The position numbers and the translations under genes were made by a program. From Breviolum minutum Mf 1.05b.01 (Eukaryota > Sar > Dinophyceae > Suessiales > Symbiodiniaceae), in assembly GCA_000507305.1 (NCBI GenBank), contig DF239217.1, forward strand, positions 1 through 64,000: 64,000 bases of DNA, written 5' to 3'. The notes under the pieces were generated by a model. The model had not been told where the DNA came from and ran no database searches. It was given only the letters and a program-made list of their open reading frames with translations. Shown in pieces: positions 35,729 through 46,078 of the stretch (positions are counted from its first letter, which is position 1; each line of letters starts with the position of its first letter).

Positions 35729-36628
35729 ATGCTCAGGGCTTTGTTGGGAACCATAGTGTTTGTGAAAAAGGGACTCAAACTAGGAATGATATCTTTCAGC
35801 ATTCAGTGGATCTTGATAGGAATTGTGATCATCGTGACAATCCCCCGGATCGTTCAACTCGTGATGGCATCCTCAGCAGCCCTTCACCAGAACGCAGTGA
35901 CACAGACCAGCGGCATGAAGGCACACTACCTGTGCACCAAAGCCGAGTGTCTGCAGGAGTTGGCACGTCATGGGACGAAGCCTCGTTCAGACCTGACAGT
36001 GCCAGAGTTGAGGGTGTTACTGCGCGAAGTGAGGCGCAAGATGGGCCTTCTTCCGGAGGCCAAGCCCAACTCCATCATGGACGAGATCAAGAAGGGCACC
36101 AAGGAGGAATTGAAGAACATGTGTGCGGCTCGAGAGATTCCTTTTGGGAGCAAGGCAACGGTAGGAGAACTGCGCCTGGCTCTTCGTCAGTGGTTGGTGG
36201 AATCGGGCACGGCAGAGACAGTGATCACCTTCGGTCGCCACCAGGGAGCAACCTTCGGAGAAGTAGCGGTGACAGCACGGTCATATCTCGAATGGGCCAA
36301 AGGAGTGGTTCAGGAGGAGTCAGAACCGGAATGGCGATTGCTGCAATTGGCGAAGTGGGCTGCGGAAGTGGCCAATCAGCCAGAACTGTGGCAGGAGGAG
36401 AAGCCCTATGTCCCACCAGAGACGGCACAGGGCATCAAAGAGAGCATGAATCAGGAGACACTTGGCCGTGTCGCTCGAGGTTACCAGACACAACCATCGG
36501 AAGCAGCCCCGAAGCCGGGAGTCACTCACGAGAGCAAGGAGATTTTTATTAGATGGCAAGCCAGCGAAGGGAAGGCCAGTGCCCACTTACAACCCAGGGG
36601 ATCTTGTGTTCTACTGGAGAACTATTAA
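35729..36628 (+). CDS. Extra ORF with membrane segment, SAP-like helices and FGxHxG motif (299 aa)
   Basis: It lies where the integrase zinc finger and catalytic core are expected. Residues ~19-44 are hydrophobic (GMISFSIQWILIGIVIIVTI), a possible membrane segment. If a later Met (MASSAAL, residue ~47) is used, this is lost. Two SAP-like helix pairs follow (LTVPELRVLLREVRRKMG; TVGELRLALRQWL), which usually bind DNA. Then comes VITFGRHQGATFGEVAVTA, similar to the FGKHKGKTFEEV motif of DUF3820-type domains. The last ~30 residues overlap, in another frame, the start of the integrase C-terminal ORF. None of the DDE residues is apparent. It may be a captured host sequence or a lineage-specific accessory ORF. 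Confidence 0.65.
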   Translation: MLRALLGTIVFVKKGLKLGMISFSIQWILIGIVIIVTIPRIVQLVMASSAALHQNAVTQTSGMKAHYLCTKAECLQELARHGTKPRSDLTVPELRVLLREVRRKMGLLPEAKPNSIMDEIKKGTKEELKNMCAAREIPFGSKATVGELRLALRQWLVESGTAETVITFGRHQGATFGEVAVTARSYLEWAKGVVQEESEPEWRLLQLAKWAAEVANQPELWQEEKPYVPPETAQGIKESMNQETLGRVARGYQTQPSEAAPKPGVTHESKEIFIRWQASEGKASAHLQPRGSCVLLENY

Positions 36629-37538
36629 ACCTGGGGGTCAGGGTCAAAAACACCAAACAGGGTCCTACGGGGGCTATGCCGGTCCGGCAAGAGTCCTGGC
36701 GATGGAGGTCAGGTACGATGAAGCGGGAAACCCCCGGCATAGCTCGGTGATTTGGTTGGTGAGAAACAATAGGATTTTGAAGGCTACTGTTCAGCAACTT
36801 CGTTTAGCTTCAAAACGTGAAACGGTTGTCCATGAGCTTTCTGGGGGTTCGGAGGAACAGTGGGACGTTGGGAAACTGGTAGCCCCGTTGGCCAATCAAA
36901 CGTTTGATGACATCACTGGAGAAGCAAAAGACATGCCACTCCCTCAGGATCGAGACGGTCTACCGAGGTGGCGTACAGATGTGGAATGGGAAGCACCCAC
37001 CAAACGAGCTAGGGTCAAAACACCCGGGGTCAAAAAGAGGGTTTTTGAAGATAGTCTGGATGAAGATGTCGATTTGTTTCCCGAAGAACACGAAGAGGAT
37101 AGGTGTGAACCAAGTGGACATAGGGAACCCCAAAGAGATAGGCACCCCCAAAGACCTAGGGAAAGAGCTAGGATGGTTGATGTTGAGGGAGATGACCCCA
37201 GAATTAAGGATGGGCATGTTAGGGAAAGATCACCCCGAAGACCCCGAAAGAAGAAACAGGATGATGCTGATGCGACGTTCGCCTTTTTGGGGGAAGAAGA
37301 AACGGTTTTTTGGCAAACAGAGTCTGCGGCTGTAACGCTGGAAATTGGACTTCCAACGTCCAGGCATGGGTGGATGAATATGTCTAAGGACCCAAAGGCG
37401 TACATCGCAAACATGTTGAAACGAAAAACGGCGGAAGTGTCAGAAAAGTACATGACTGAGGAGGAAAGAACGAAGTTTGGTAAAGCCAAAGATGTTGAGA
37501 TGACAAAATTTCTCCAGGCTGACGCAAGCCCTTCCTAG
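36462..37538 (+). CDS. pol: Integrase C-terminal domain and linker (partial Pol)
   Basis: There is no ATG at the beginning; the stretch is open from about 36462. The SH3-like end of copia integrase is visible as YNPGDLVFYWR, GPARVLAM and SSVIWLVRNNRILKATVQQL. It is followed by a charged linker rich in Asp/Glu/Arg and ends EMTKFLQADASPS-stop. One base over, the next frame reads ALPSHLQPSRSEAM, the usual continuation into reverse transcriptase. A single-base indel near 37521-37535 therefore separates the two, and the copy is probably broken here unless frameshifting is used or the base is an error. Confidence 0.75.
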   Translation: MAVSLEVTRHNHRKQPRSRESLTRARRFLLDGKPAKGRPVPTYNPGDLVFYWRTIKPGGQGQKHQTGSYGGYAGPARVLAMEVRYDEAGNPRHSSVIWLVRNNRILKATVQQLRLASKRETVVHELSGGSEEQWDVGKLVAPLANQTFDDITGEAKDMPLPQDRDGLPRWRTDVEWEAPTKRARVKTPGVKKRVFEDSLDEDVDLFPEEHEEDRCEPSGHREPQRDRHPQRPRERARMVDVEGDDPRIKDGHVRERSPRRPRKKKQDDADATFAFLGEEETVFWQTESAAVTLEIGLPTSRHGWMNMSKDPKAYIANMLKRKTAEVSEKYMTEEERTKFGKAKDVEMTKFLQADASPS

Positions 37539-39114
37539 TCACTTGCAACCATCAAGGTCGGAAGCCATGTCTATGCGGTGGTTGTTGACTTGGAAAGTAA
37601 ATGGGGAAGGGGAAACGGTTGCAAAAGCGAGGATAGTAATCCTCGGTTATCAAGATCCGAACTATGAAAACAGAGTGACCTATGCCCCAACTACCACTAG
37701 ACATACAAGACAGACCATGTTGCAGTACGCTGCTGGACAGCAGTGGGGTGCTTGGAAGGGAGATGTGGCTGCGGCCTTCCTTCAGGGAAGGGAATGCACG
37801 GAGGACATGTTTTGTGTACCCACCAAAGAACTTTGTAGTAAAATGGGTATTCCCCAAGAGAGTGTGGTCCGTCTGCGGAAATCGTGTTATGGTTTGGTTC
37901 AGGCCCCTTACGAGTGGTATGAAACCGTCCGTACCTTTTTGTTGTCCATAGGCTTTAGGCAAGCTAATTCTGACCCTTGTTGTTGGTTGTTGGTTGTTAA
38001 TGGGGAAACGAAAGTCATAGTTTCGGGGCATGTGGATGACTTTATGTTTGTTGCTCAAAACGGAGAGGAAAACTGGGAAACGGCAAAACAAAAGATTCAG
38101 GAAAAGTTCCGGTGGGGGGAGTTTGAGGTGGACAACTTCACACAGTGTGGGGTTCAAATTTCGCGGCAGGACGACGGCGGATACATTCTTAGTCAAGAAC
38201 GATATATGCAACATGTGAAGGAAATCCCCCTTAGTAAAGAAAGAAGGGCCCAGCGAAAGGAGGAGACTACCCCGTGGGAAAAGACGGCTCTTAGGGGACT
38301 TTTGGGGGCTCTTTCATGGCATTGTAGTCAAGTGGGTTTCAGGTTTTCGGCATATGTTTCCCTTTCACTTTCGGAAGTACCTACTTCTACGGTGGAGAAT
38401 CTTCTTCAAGCAAATGGCTTGTTGCAGAAGGTAAAAGATGCTTCTAGGGAACCAATGAGAATCTTTCCTATTCCTTGTAAGGATGTTGTTTTCTATGCTT
38501 GGAGCGATGCCTCCAACCAGAACAGGCTGAATGGAGCATCAACGAAAGGAATTTTCATTGGGGCGGCCTCTCACGCCTTGCTGCAGGGAGAAGTGTCAAG
38601 AGTTTCCCCGATGTTTTGGCAAAGTGGAAAAATAGAAAGGGTTTGTAGAGCTCCAGGAGCTTCTGAAGCTCATGCAGCGATTGACGCTGAAGATGTCCTA
38701 TGGCTTCTAAGGTATCAGTGGTTTGAATTGTCAGGTGGGATCCCTGATTTTCATGAACCTGATCGGGCCGTGTCGGAGGTAAAAGGGGTTTTGATCACGG
38801 ATAGTAGGAGCATTTTTGATAAGTTGCAAAGACCTTATATTTCCCCCACTGGCCAATCCAAAAAGATCGACATTGAACTTTTGATCTTAAAACAGTCACA
38901 GGAGAAAACGGGTTTGGAAATAAGATGGGTGAACTCCGAGGCCATGTTGGCCAATAGTCTGACTAAGCGCGGTGAGGACATACAAATCAACAAATATGTT
39001 GCGTGCAAACAGACTTGGAGGATCGTGGACGACCCGGAGATGTTTAGTGGACGAAAACTGAAACAACAGGGACGGGACTTGTTGAAACTTCAACAGACTG
39101 AAGGAGAAGGATGA
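37537..39114 (+). CDS. pol: Reverse transcriptase and RNase H (copia type)
   Basis: The frame opens without ATG; the first ATG is 37567. RVT_2 signatures are RWLLTWK, KARIVILGYQD, GDVAAAFLQG, KSCYGLVQAPYEWY and the catalytic box GHVDDFMFV (two Asp at 38035-38040; usually YVDD). RNase H follows: YAWSDAS (Asp at 38506), SEAHAAIDAEDVLW (Glu), LITDSRSIFD (Asp). The last motif reads MLANSLTKR where copia elements normally have ADxLTK, so Asn replaces an Asp that is usually conserved. The ORF is about 520 residues and intact to the stop. It copies element RNA to DNA if supplied as part of a particle. Confidence 0.92.
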   Translation, partial: SHLQPSRSEAMSMRWLLTWKVNGEGETVAKARIVILGYQDPNYENRVTYAPTTTRHTRQTMLQYAAGQQWGAWKGDVAAAFLQGRECTEDMFCVPTKELCSKMGIPQESVVRLRKSCYGLVQAPYEWYETVRTFLLSIGFRQANSDPCCWLLVVNGETKVIVSGHVDDFMFVAQNGEENWETAKQKIQEKFRWGEFEVDNFTQCGVQISRQDDGGYILSQERYMQHVKEIPLSKERRAQRKEETTPWEKTALRGLLGALSWHCSQVGFRFSAYVSLSLSEVPTSTVENLLQANGLLQKVKDASREPMRIFPIPCKDVVFYAWSDASNQNRLNGASTKGIFIGAASHALLQGEVSRVSPMFWQSGKIERVCRAPGASEAHAAIDAEDVLWLLRYQWFELSGGIPDFHEPDRAVSEVKGVLITDSRSIFDKLQRPYISPTGQSKKIDIELLILKQSQEKTGLEIRWVNSEAMLANSLTKRGEDIQINKYVACKQTWRIVDDPEMFSGRKLKQQGRDLLKLQQTEGEG

Positions 39115-39234
39115 CTTGTCCCTAAGATTCTGGGTCCGTGGTCTTCGGTGTTTGTGGCTGTTTGGTTTTTGTTCGGTTTACCCAGGGAGGCGGTGAACTA
39201 AGGATTTTTAGGTTCAGTAAGCAAGATGCTCACT

Positions 39235-39244
39235 GAATGGGGGC
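39235..39244 (+). promoter_or_regulatory. Polypurine tract
   Basis: The purine-rich run gaatgggggc lies two bases before the 3' LTR, where plus-strand DNA synthesis is primed. Confidence 0.7.
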
Positions 39245-39246
39245 CA

Positions 39247-39390
39247 TGCAAGTTTCGAAATGAAACATACCAGCATGTGATACTCATGTATGTGTATCGC
39301 AGCTGTCGTGCCCTCTTGGTATCTAAACGAAAACGCCCAGACTCTTAGTGGAAAACAGGGCTACTGTTCATACCGTTTTGTGGGGCTTGC
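39247..39390 (+). repeat. 3' LTR (144 bp)
   Basis: Identical to the 5' LTR and followed by the GTAAG duplication. Confidence 0.93.
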
Positions 39391-40049
39391 GTAAGGGAAT
39401 CCGGAACCCCCAAGAGATTTCGGGAACGGCGGGATTGGCAGGTTCACACAATTGGTACCATGCAGATATTCAAATTCCAGGAATCAAAGTACCAATTTTC
39501 GGTGGGATGGATGGTAACTTTGAGGGATTTCTCTTTTATGGAGCATTGTTTGGGGTTGGTACTGTAATGACCCCTGCAAAAGCAAGTCATGCTGTGGGTA
39601 TGGCGATCCATCAAATTTGTAGTTCCGTTTTTTTTGTTTAGGTTTCTTTTATTAGAGGATTTCTACCCAGTTCTATCAAGATGATAAGAAACCCAACTGC
39701 AATGTGGCAAAGATGCTGTTAATATTTGTTTTTGTCTTTTTCAATCATGAATTTAGGTAATCCTTAACGAAAAAAGCACCTAAATCCAAGCAACCCCCCC
39801 AAAAAAAACACCACCGCCGCCAGGAGGGTCGAGGTCTTGCAGAAGGCATAGTTGCACAAGAGCCTAATGTTAACAAGGTGCCTGTGATGTTTTGGAAGTT
39901 TGTAAGTGGTGACTGACGGGTGATTTTTTTTTTCCCTCCTGGGAACGTTCAAATATCTCCATCCAATACCCAAGGCATGTATGAAGAAGATTTTCCTTTT
40001 CCTGTTTGGTGGGGAATGTGATCGTCCCCTGGAGGGTACCCTTGTGATT

Positions 40050-40162
40050 TCCATCCCTGAAACCAACAGTTCGCCTCTGAAAATAGGCTGGGACCCAAAA
40101 GGAACGGCTTATCTTTCAAACCATTGATTTTCAGTGGCGAACTCTTAGTTTTCGAGGGTGTA
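40050..40162. mobile_element. Short inverted-repeat element, family B
   Basis: Edges are 'tccctgaaaccaacagttcg' and 'cgaactcttagttttcgagggtgta', with an inner variant of the family core. Intronic. Confidence 0.6.
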
Positions 40163-40450
40163 AATTTCCCGAAATCGGGGAGGTTCAAAACAATGCAAGC
40201 CTGTCAGTGATTTTGAAGGATTTCCCCCCGAAAAATTGTGCATGAAGTTTGGGTTGGCGTCATGTTTCATGACCCCTGTTATCCTTCTGGTTATCTAAAG
40301 GACTTTTTGCCGGGCGGAACTGTGGTGCCGATGTTTTTTTTCTTGAAACATGGATCCTTTGATGGATGGATGTGTTGAGCCTGCTATGGTGGGATGACTG
40401 GAGGGTAGCTGAAACGCTAAGTCTCCTGCCTGTGTGGTGCCAGGCATCAG

Positions 40451-43400
40451 AAGATTATGAGGAGGCAGCCCAAGTGACTTGGTTTCTGCACGAGATGTGG
40501 CTGGCGCAGTATTTTTTGGCTGAACGAAACGGAGCAACTTCTTGGCTTCGACTGCAAGATCTTGTCTTTTCGAGTTGAGTTTTTTGCTCATTTCGCTGGG
40601 GGTTTCCAACCGTCCAAAATCTGCATTGGAATGAGATTAGTTATTTCTAGAAACAACAATCATGAGCTCTTTTGATGGCAAATACGTGGCAGGGAATCTT
40701 CAAGTACATGCACTTGTGAATCATGACATTTTTCAGTTCGTGAAAAGAGTCGCCCCAAAACATCCCTACCAGAGGCTTTGGCGAAGCTGAAATCCTCTGT
40801 CGAGGCAATGAACCAGGGGAAGCACTCAAAAAGTTGGTGCAAAGTAAGTTGTTGTTTTTTTTTTCTGTAGGAAAATCCTTTACCTTGGGTTTTTGAAGAT
40901 AAGTGTCCAACAATGTTGGCTTTGAAGATGGATTCTTTGGCCTGCCTCGTAGGGGATGTTTTTTTTGTTTGGGACCCTTCATGGATCTTCTTTGGTGGAT
41001 CTTTTTGTTATGAGAGGAACGGGTGGGTCATCCCCAGGATTTAAGGACGGATAGCCACCAGGATGACGGAATCCAGTTGTTTTTTGGGGTTGGGGATCCC
41101 TTTATCAACCTTTCACTTTTAAATTTAAACACCACTGGCATCCTGCAAACTAAGCTGCAGTGATCTTTTTGGTGCACCCATTGGCTTCTCGAAGTTTCTT
41201 TTTTGTTTGTTTGTTTGACGACCTCCTTCCAAATGGCAGGTGAAGGTGCAACAACGCAAGGAGATCTTGCAGAAAAGGAGTCCACAACAGCTTGGTGTTC
41301 AACTCAATGTGGGGGAAGCCAGAGGAATTTTTGTTTTTGCAGCAAACCCAAAGCGGGAGGAGGGAAAAATTTGGGGTTGAAACTTCCCAACTTTGGCTGG
41401 GACTTCCCATTTTTTTTTCCAATTTGGCAAACAGTTTTATTTCTTTTTTTGATTTTTGCATAGAACTTCAGGCTTTTGAAGAACATCCCAGTTTTTTTGT
41501 AGTTTCCACCCCTTCCAACAAAAAAGGACGGGGGGACAAAACGTCCAAAGTCCAACAATTTCTCGGGTTTTTTCCCCATTTGGAGCCTTTGACCTGCTAA
41601 AAATTTGGGAGTGGCAAACGTCAAAAAACCAAGGCGCGCGCGCAGGATGCGGAACATTTAGCGGAGGAGACCTTAAACCAGGTCGGGTTACACCACTCAC
41701 CCAGGGATGCAATCGCGTTACCACTTGAAAAAACAAAAAATCATCAAAAATTTCTTTCCAAATTCAAGTCAACCAACCCACCCAAGTCTTTTTTTGGGGG
41801 TTTTGCATTTTTTTATCATGAGTTTTTTGCAGTTTTGCCATTGGTGTCTTTTTTTTGCGGTTGAACTACACCGGTGGTGGTAACTGGGTGTTGGGGACCC
41901 GCGGCATTTGTCGCGTCACCTAGGCCTTGGATGCGGGTGCTATGGATGCTTCAGGCCTCTCGCACTTCAGGTGGGGTTTCACGGTTTCAACGAGGAAAAA
42001 AAGGCGAAGAAAAATGGCAAAGTTTATATGGGTGTTTCCAAAAATAGGGGTGGGCCCCCAAAATGGATGGTGAAAATAATGGAAAACCATATTTTTTAAT
42101 GGATGATTTGGGGGTACCATGATTTTCGGAAACATCCATATTATTTTTTTGGGTGCCCTTGAAAAAACTAGGCAAAAACTAGGTCGAAAATATTTTTGCA
42201 CCCCCAAAAAAAGAATGGATGGAGATGGCTGGATGAGGGAGACGTCTCCCTTTTTGCCACCATGGCTTTGCAGACACTGACCTGGGATAGATAGCAGGAT
42301 ATTGAAGCAGTTGAGCACCGAAAGAATGGTGGTTGGGAAGAAGGGGATTTTTCTCAACCAAAAAATTTGGGGGGGATATGTTTCTTGAATGGAGTGTCAG
42401 TGGCGCAGTTTGACTTGAGATCGGATGCCCAGCTTCTGCCTTGTTTCGTTTGAAGGGGAGAAAGGGAACGATGAAGGGAACAAACCCCCTCTATCACTTC
42501 AAACTCACAAGCTTTAAAGACAGTTCCTCTGTATATTTGCCCCTGGGATGTGTTGGAACTTTCTGTGACTGTGGCACAATTTGGAGCGAAGCAGCACACT
42601 TTTCATGTCCATATGACAAACTCGAGATAGCGCAGGCAACAATTCATGCAGCAGAAGGCGAGGGTTGGAAATTTTCTTTGAGAAAGTCTGAGGGCTTGCA
42701 CCAATTACGCCCGGGAAACTAACATGACAACGGAATATCAACCATTTGAATGTATTTCCTATTGAAAATGGGGATTTTCCATTGTCATGTTAGTTTTCGG
42801 GGTGTAATTCACTAAAAATTGCTTTGGAACCCTCGAAACACTCGAAAGCAACCGTCCAGATGAAGAAGCATCTCAATCTGGCTTTGAAATCTGCCGTAGA
42901 GTCCTGGAAACCCAGAAAATCGGAGCGAACTGAGTCCATGTTTTTTTGTGTTTCGTTTTGATGGGGATGAAATGCTTTTGTGAAGATTTATGGAAGATGA
43001 ACAGATTAATGCTGAAGAACAAGCTTTGGGTAGGAATCACTTCAACTCAGCAGTTTCCCCTTGAGGTCTCATGCTTGATGAGCTCGACGTGGGGACGCCT
43101 GCGGTTGGCAAGAGTCATTGCTTTGAACGTTGCCCTTAAAATCCCCACAATTGACCAAGAATCTCTTTTGGATATCAAGATGCCAGTTTCTACTCTAGCA
43201 GCTTTTAAGTGAGAGTAATCCTGCGTAATCTAACATAGCAACAGATTTTCCCCTTTTTGAGTAGGAATTCTAGATTTTCCAGCGTTACCTTAAATTGCTG
43301 GAAGAGAAAAACTTGCAAGACATGATATTGGTACCAAAGTGTCTCTCAAAATTAGGAACGACTCGAAAATTCACATGTACCAACAATACATCAATAGAAT

Positions 43401-46078
43401 GACCATTGGAATCTCCTAATTTTGAGACACACCCAAATGGAACGATAAAAACACCGTTGTTTTCTATATAAACATCGTTTTCTTTATAATTAGATATCCC
43501 TACTTGACAGACAAAACGCGACGCCGACGATACATCCCACCAAACTCACAGCTTTCAGGCTTTTCCACGCTGTGAGATCCCTGGGTGGTCCCTTTTGCAA
43601 CAAACTACCGGGGTGAACTGAAGCACAGAGACCAGCAGGGGGAACGACTTCCATAGCTATATGACCTTTTTGGAGGAAGCCAACATGACCCCAATTTTTT
43701 TGGGGGAGTTTGATTGACCTACTTGGCTCCAATAATAAATCTCCTTGAAAATTCCCAAAATTGGATTTTTGTTGAATCAACATTTGGTTTTTTCTCAGAA
43801 TCTGTAGGATTCCAAAAAGTCCCACGGTCCCAAAACGGTCCAAAAAAAGGGGCGAGAAGTGGCCATGGCCATGGCTATGGACTTGTGGAATTGATACCTT
43901 TTGAGCTTTGCCTATGTGGTCTTGAGGTTGTTCTGTTACGTGGTTAAGTTGCTTCAGTTTCCCCTGGTTTAGGTGGAGGGTGCTGAAATTGCTGGCCTTT
44001 GCCTGTGCCGAAACAGCTTTCAAGTTGGCCAGTCCCAGTAGATTATGCATTTCTACTAGGTATCTAAGAAAATGTTGGAAAGGGGACTTGTCTTCATCAC
44101 ATTGGGCAAGAATTGGTATACACACATGTCACAAACGCACACATATACATTGTATATATCATAATATCATATGTATATACATCATATATATATATATATA
44201 CATGTATATATATATATATATACATGCACAATTTCATAACCTGAACATGATGCCACCCCGTAACATCGAAATGCAGAGCACCGACAGTACAGCGGTGGCA
44301 GCTTTGGGTGAAGGAAAAAGGGACAACATGACGCCGCGAGAGGTGTTTTCGAGTTAAATGGGACGAGGTGAAATTTTCAGCTGCGTTCCAAAATCCAGGT
44401 TGTATCATTTGTTTAGGGGGCAGTGGAGGTTTTATCAACTTATTTATTACATACATCGGTCCAACTTTATTATACACCTCATGTTTTGATGCTGGTGATT
44501 AGTGGATTTTTTTTTACGCACAAAATGTTGTGTTTGATGCCGAAAAGCTTGGTAGCCGTACCCTGCTTCACGCTTTTCGACGTTAAGCATGCTCCCCTGA
44601 TATGACTGCTTGACTTGTTGGTGTTACAAAATGTTAGGAAATCCTCGCGTCCCCTAAATATTTTTGTCACTTGTGCATTTAACAGGTGATCTCCACATAG
44701 CTAAGTAACCAAGAAATGGTAATCTAAGCTTTGATGGTATCACCTCATGGTGTTTGTGTAGGTAGTGCTCAGCATACCCGCAGAATTGGCTCAGAGAGAC
44801 GACCTGGACAAAGGTGTGATGGGTCATCCAGGCTTGGGCACTGAAATTTTCGGGCTTTTTTGAACTCTTGGCAGGGTTTTTGGGTCATAGAAGTTGTTGG
44901 GTTCAAATATAGGGCTTGGGTGGGGAACCTGCAAGGCTGCAAGGCTGCAATAATGATCCTTGTTGTACAGAGAGCTCTTCAGCTTGCCAAATGGGATGAC
45001 ATTTCACTGGATTGGGATGCCATGATGATTGCAGGGAGGCACTTGGATTGATAAATCTTCATGTGATTTGAGGGATCCTAATGCTGCTGTGAAGGGGCCA
45101 AGGGGAACGGCACTTCGGCTGTTCCAGGTGCACCCTCCGGTGTGGGCGGCGGGAACCCGGGCGACGCCGGGCCCGCGGCCGGAGACCACAAGGAGGCACG
45201 GGAACGCTATCGCAATGCGCTCTTCGATCGGGAGGCCTGGGGTGGGGTCTGGGGCTTGGGGGGTTTTTAAGGGATGGGCATTTGGGGATTTTTCCCAAGG
45301 CTGAAATTCTTCCATTTTGTTCCCTTAAAAAGGCTAAAGAATCCCCAACACATGACATGATTGGCTGAAGATTTTGAGTGAGCGAAAAAAAAAGGTCTAT
45401 GAATAAGTGGTAAGAAAACCCATCAATTTGTAAGATGCTACCACACCCAGGAGCTTTAGCTTAGGATACTCGAAGCCAAAAAAGTTTTAATCCCGGCTAC
45501 GAACCACAATGATTGATTTGCTGTACTGTATATATATTTCCGGCAATTTTTCACTCTTCACCAATTTGTAAAGGTTTTTTTCCCTTTTGGAACGATCTCC
45601 TTTCCATGACTTGTAACTCACCCTGGATTGTTTCATTTGAACAACGTGTGCAGTCTTAGGGTTTTTGGACCTTTCCGGAGCCGCTGCGACGCTTCGGTTG
45701 TTGTAGCCATGTCGTTTTTGTCACCCAAACCGCAGCAAATGATGCCAAGGATTTCAATCTCTTTGCGGGATTTTTGGGGAATCATGAAAAAATGCCAGTT
45801 TTTTTTTTTAAATTTATCTTGCAACAGAAATTGATCCCAAAATCACATTTTGTTTTTTTCTCCAAAAAAGTCATTACCCTCCCTAAAACTAACAGTTCGC
45901 ACCTAAAAATGATGGTTTCCACTAGGAATCTCCTTTTTCAGGGTTTCATTTTCAGGTGCGAACTGTTAGTTTCAGGGGAGGGTAGGCACCTGGCATTTTT
46001 GGTGGCTTCCTTAGGGAAATATCGGGCCAAAGCTGCCACCTGAAACAGGCCAAAGCTGCCACCGCCTTGCTGGAGCAA
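40451..46078 (+). CDS. Unrecognised multi-exon gene, middle group of exons
   Basis: 40451-40473 (EDYEEAAQ) joins in phase with 33272-33299 across the retrotransposon, and 40775-40804 (ALAKLKSSVE, GC donor) and 41240-41300 (VKVQQRKEILQKRSPQQL) follow. Others are ~41646-41670 (DAEHLAEE), 43973-43994 (VEGAEIA), 44784-44813 (ELAQRDDLDK), 44975-45018 (LQLAKWDDISLDWD, GC donor), 45095-45241 and 46049-46078 (AKAATALLEQ, GT donor). The exon at 45095-45241 is strikingly GC-rich and reads AKGNGTSAVPGAPSGVGGGN, then KEARERYRNALFDREAW. The pieces are short Ala/Glu/Lys/Gln-rich helices; no domain is recognised. Chaining is uncertain between 41.3 and 43.9 kb and around 45.05 kb. Confidence 0.45.
42027..42140. 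mobile_element. Short inverted-repeat element, family C
   Basis: Left 'atgggtgtttccaaaaatag' and right 'ttttcggaaacatccata' are inverted. Inner 'cccccaaaatggatg' mirrors 'aatggatgatttgggggtac'. Flanked by TA. Same family as 56491-56599. Confidence 0.8.
42706..42807. mobile_element. Short inverted-repeat element, family B
   Basis: Left 'ttacgcccgggaaactaaca' and right 'tgttagttttcggggtgtaa' pair. The core 'tgacaacggaa' / 'ttttccattgtca' extends the hairpin, so almost the whole element can fold back. Confidence 0.8.
43339..43433. mobile_element. Short inverted-repeat element, family E
   Basis: 'gtgtctctcaaaattaggaa' at the left is mirrored by 'tcctaattttgagacacac' at the right, 95 bp in all, with no coding capacity. 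Intronic. Confidence 0.7.
44150..44226. repeat. (TA)n-rich microsatellite
   Basis: Runs of 'tatatatatatatatata' are broken by 'catgta'. Similar short (TA)n tracts lie near 13630, 20178, 46290 and 51320. Confidence 0.9.
45875..45984. mobile_element. Short inverted-repeat element, family B (best copy)
   Basis: Left 'ttaccctccctaaaactaac' with 'agttcgcacct', and right 'aggtgcgaact' with 'gttagtttcaggggagggta', make inverted arms of about 30 bp. 110 bp long, non-coding. Confidence 0.88.

Larger units (their letters stand above)
33365..39395 (+). mobile_element. Ty1/copia LTR retrotransposon, 6.02 kb, with target-site duplication
   Basis: LTRs of 144 bp at 33370-33513 and 39247-39390 are identical and carry short inverted ends (TGCAAG..CTTGC). 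GTAAG flanks both sides (33365-33369 and 39391-39395) as a 5-bp target duplication. A primer-binding site TGGTAGCGGAGC at 33515-33526 resembles the initiator-Met tRNA site of plant copia elements. A purine tract (gaatgggggc, 39235-39244) precedes the right LTR. The order is gag-protease, an extra SAP-like ORF, integrase C-terminus, reverse transcriptase and RNase H, which is copia order. No integrase zinc finger or DDE core is visible. Identical LTRs mean recent insertion, here into an intron of a host gene in the same orientation. Confidence 0.92.

Noticed and set aside
35545..36552. 335-codon frame inside the retrotransposon
   Set aside because: It overlaps the 299-codon SAP-like ORF in another frame, starts at GTG and has no recognisable motif; treated as a shadow.
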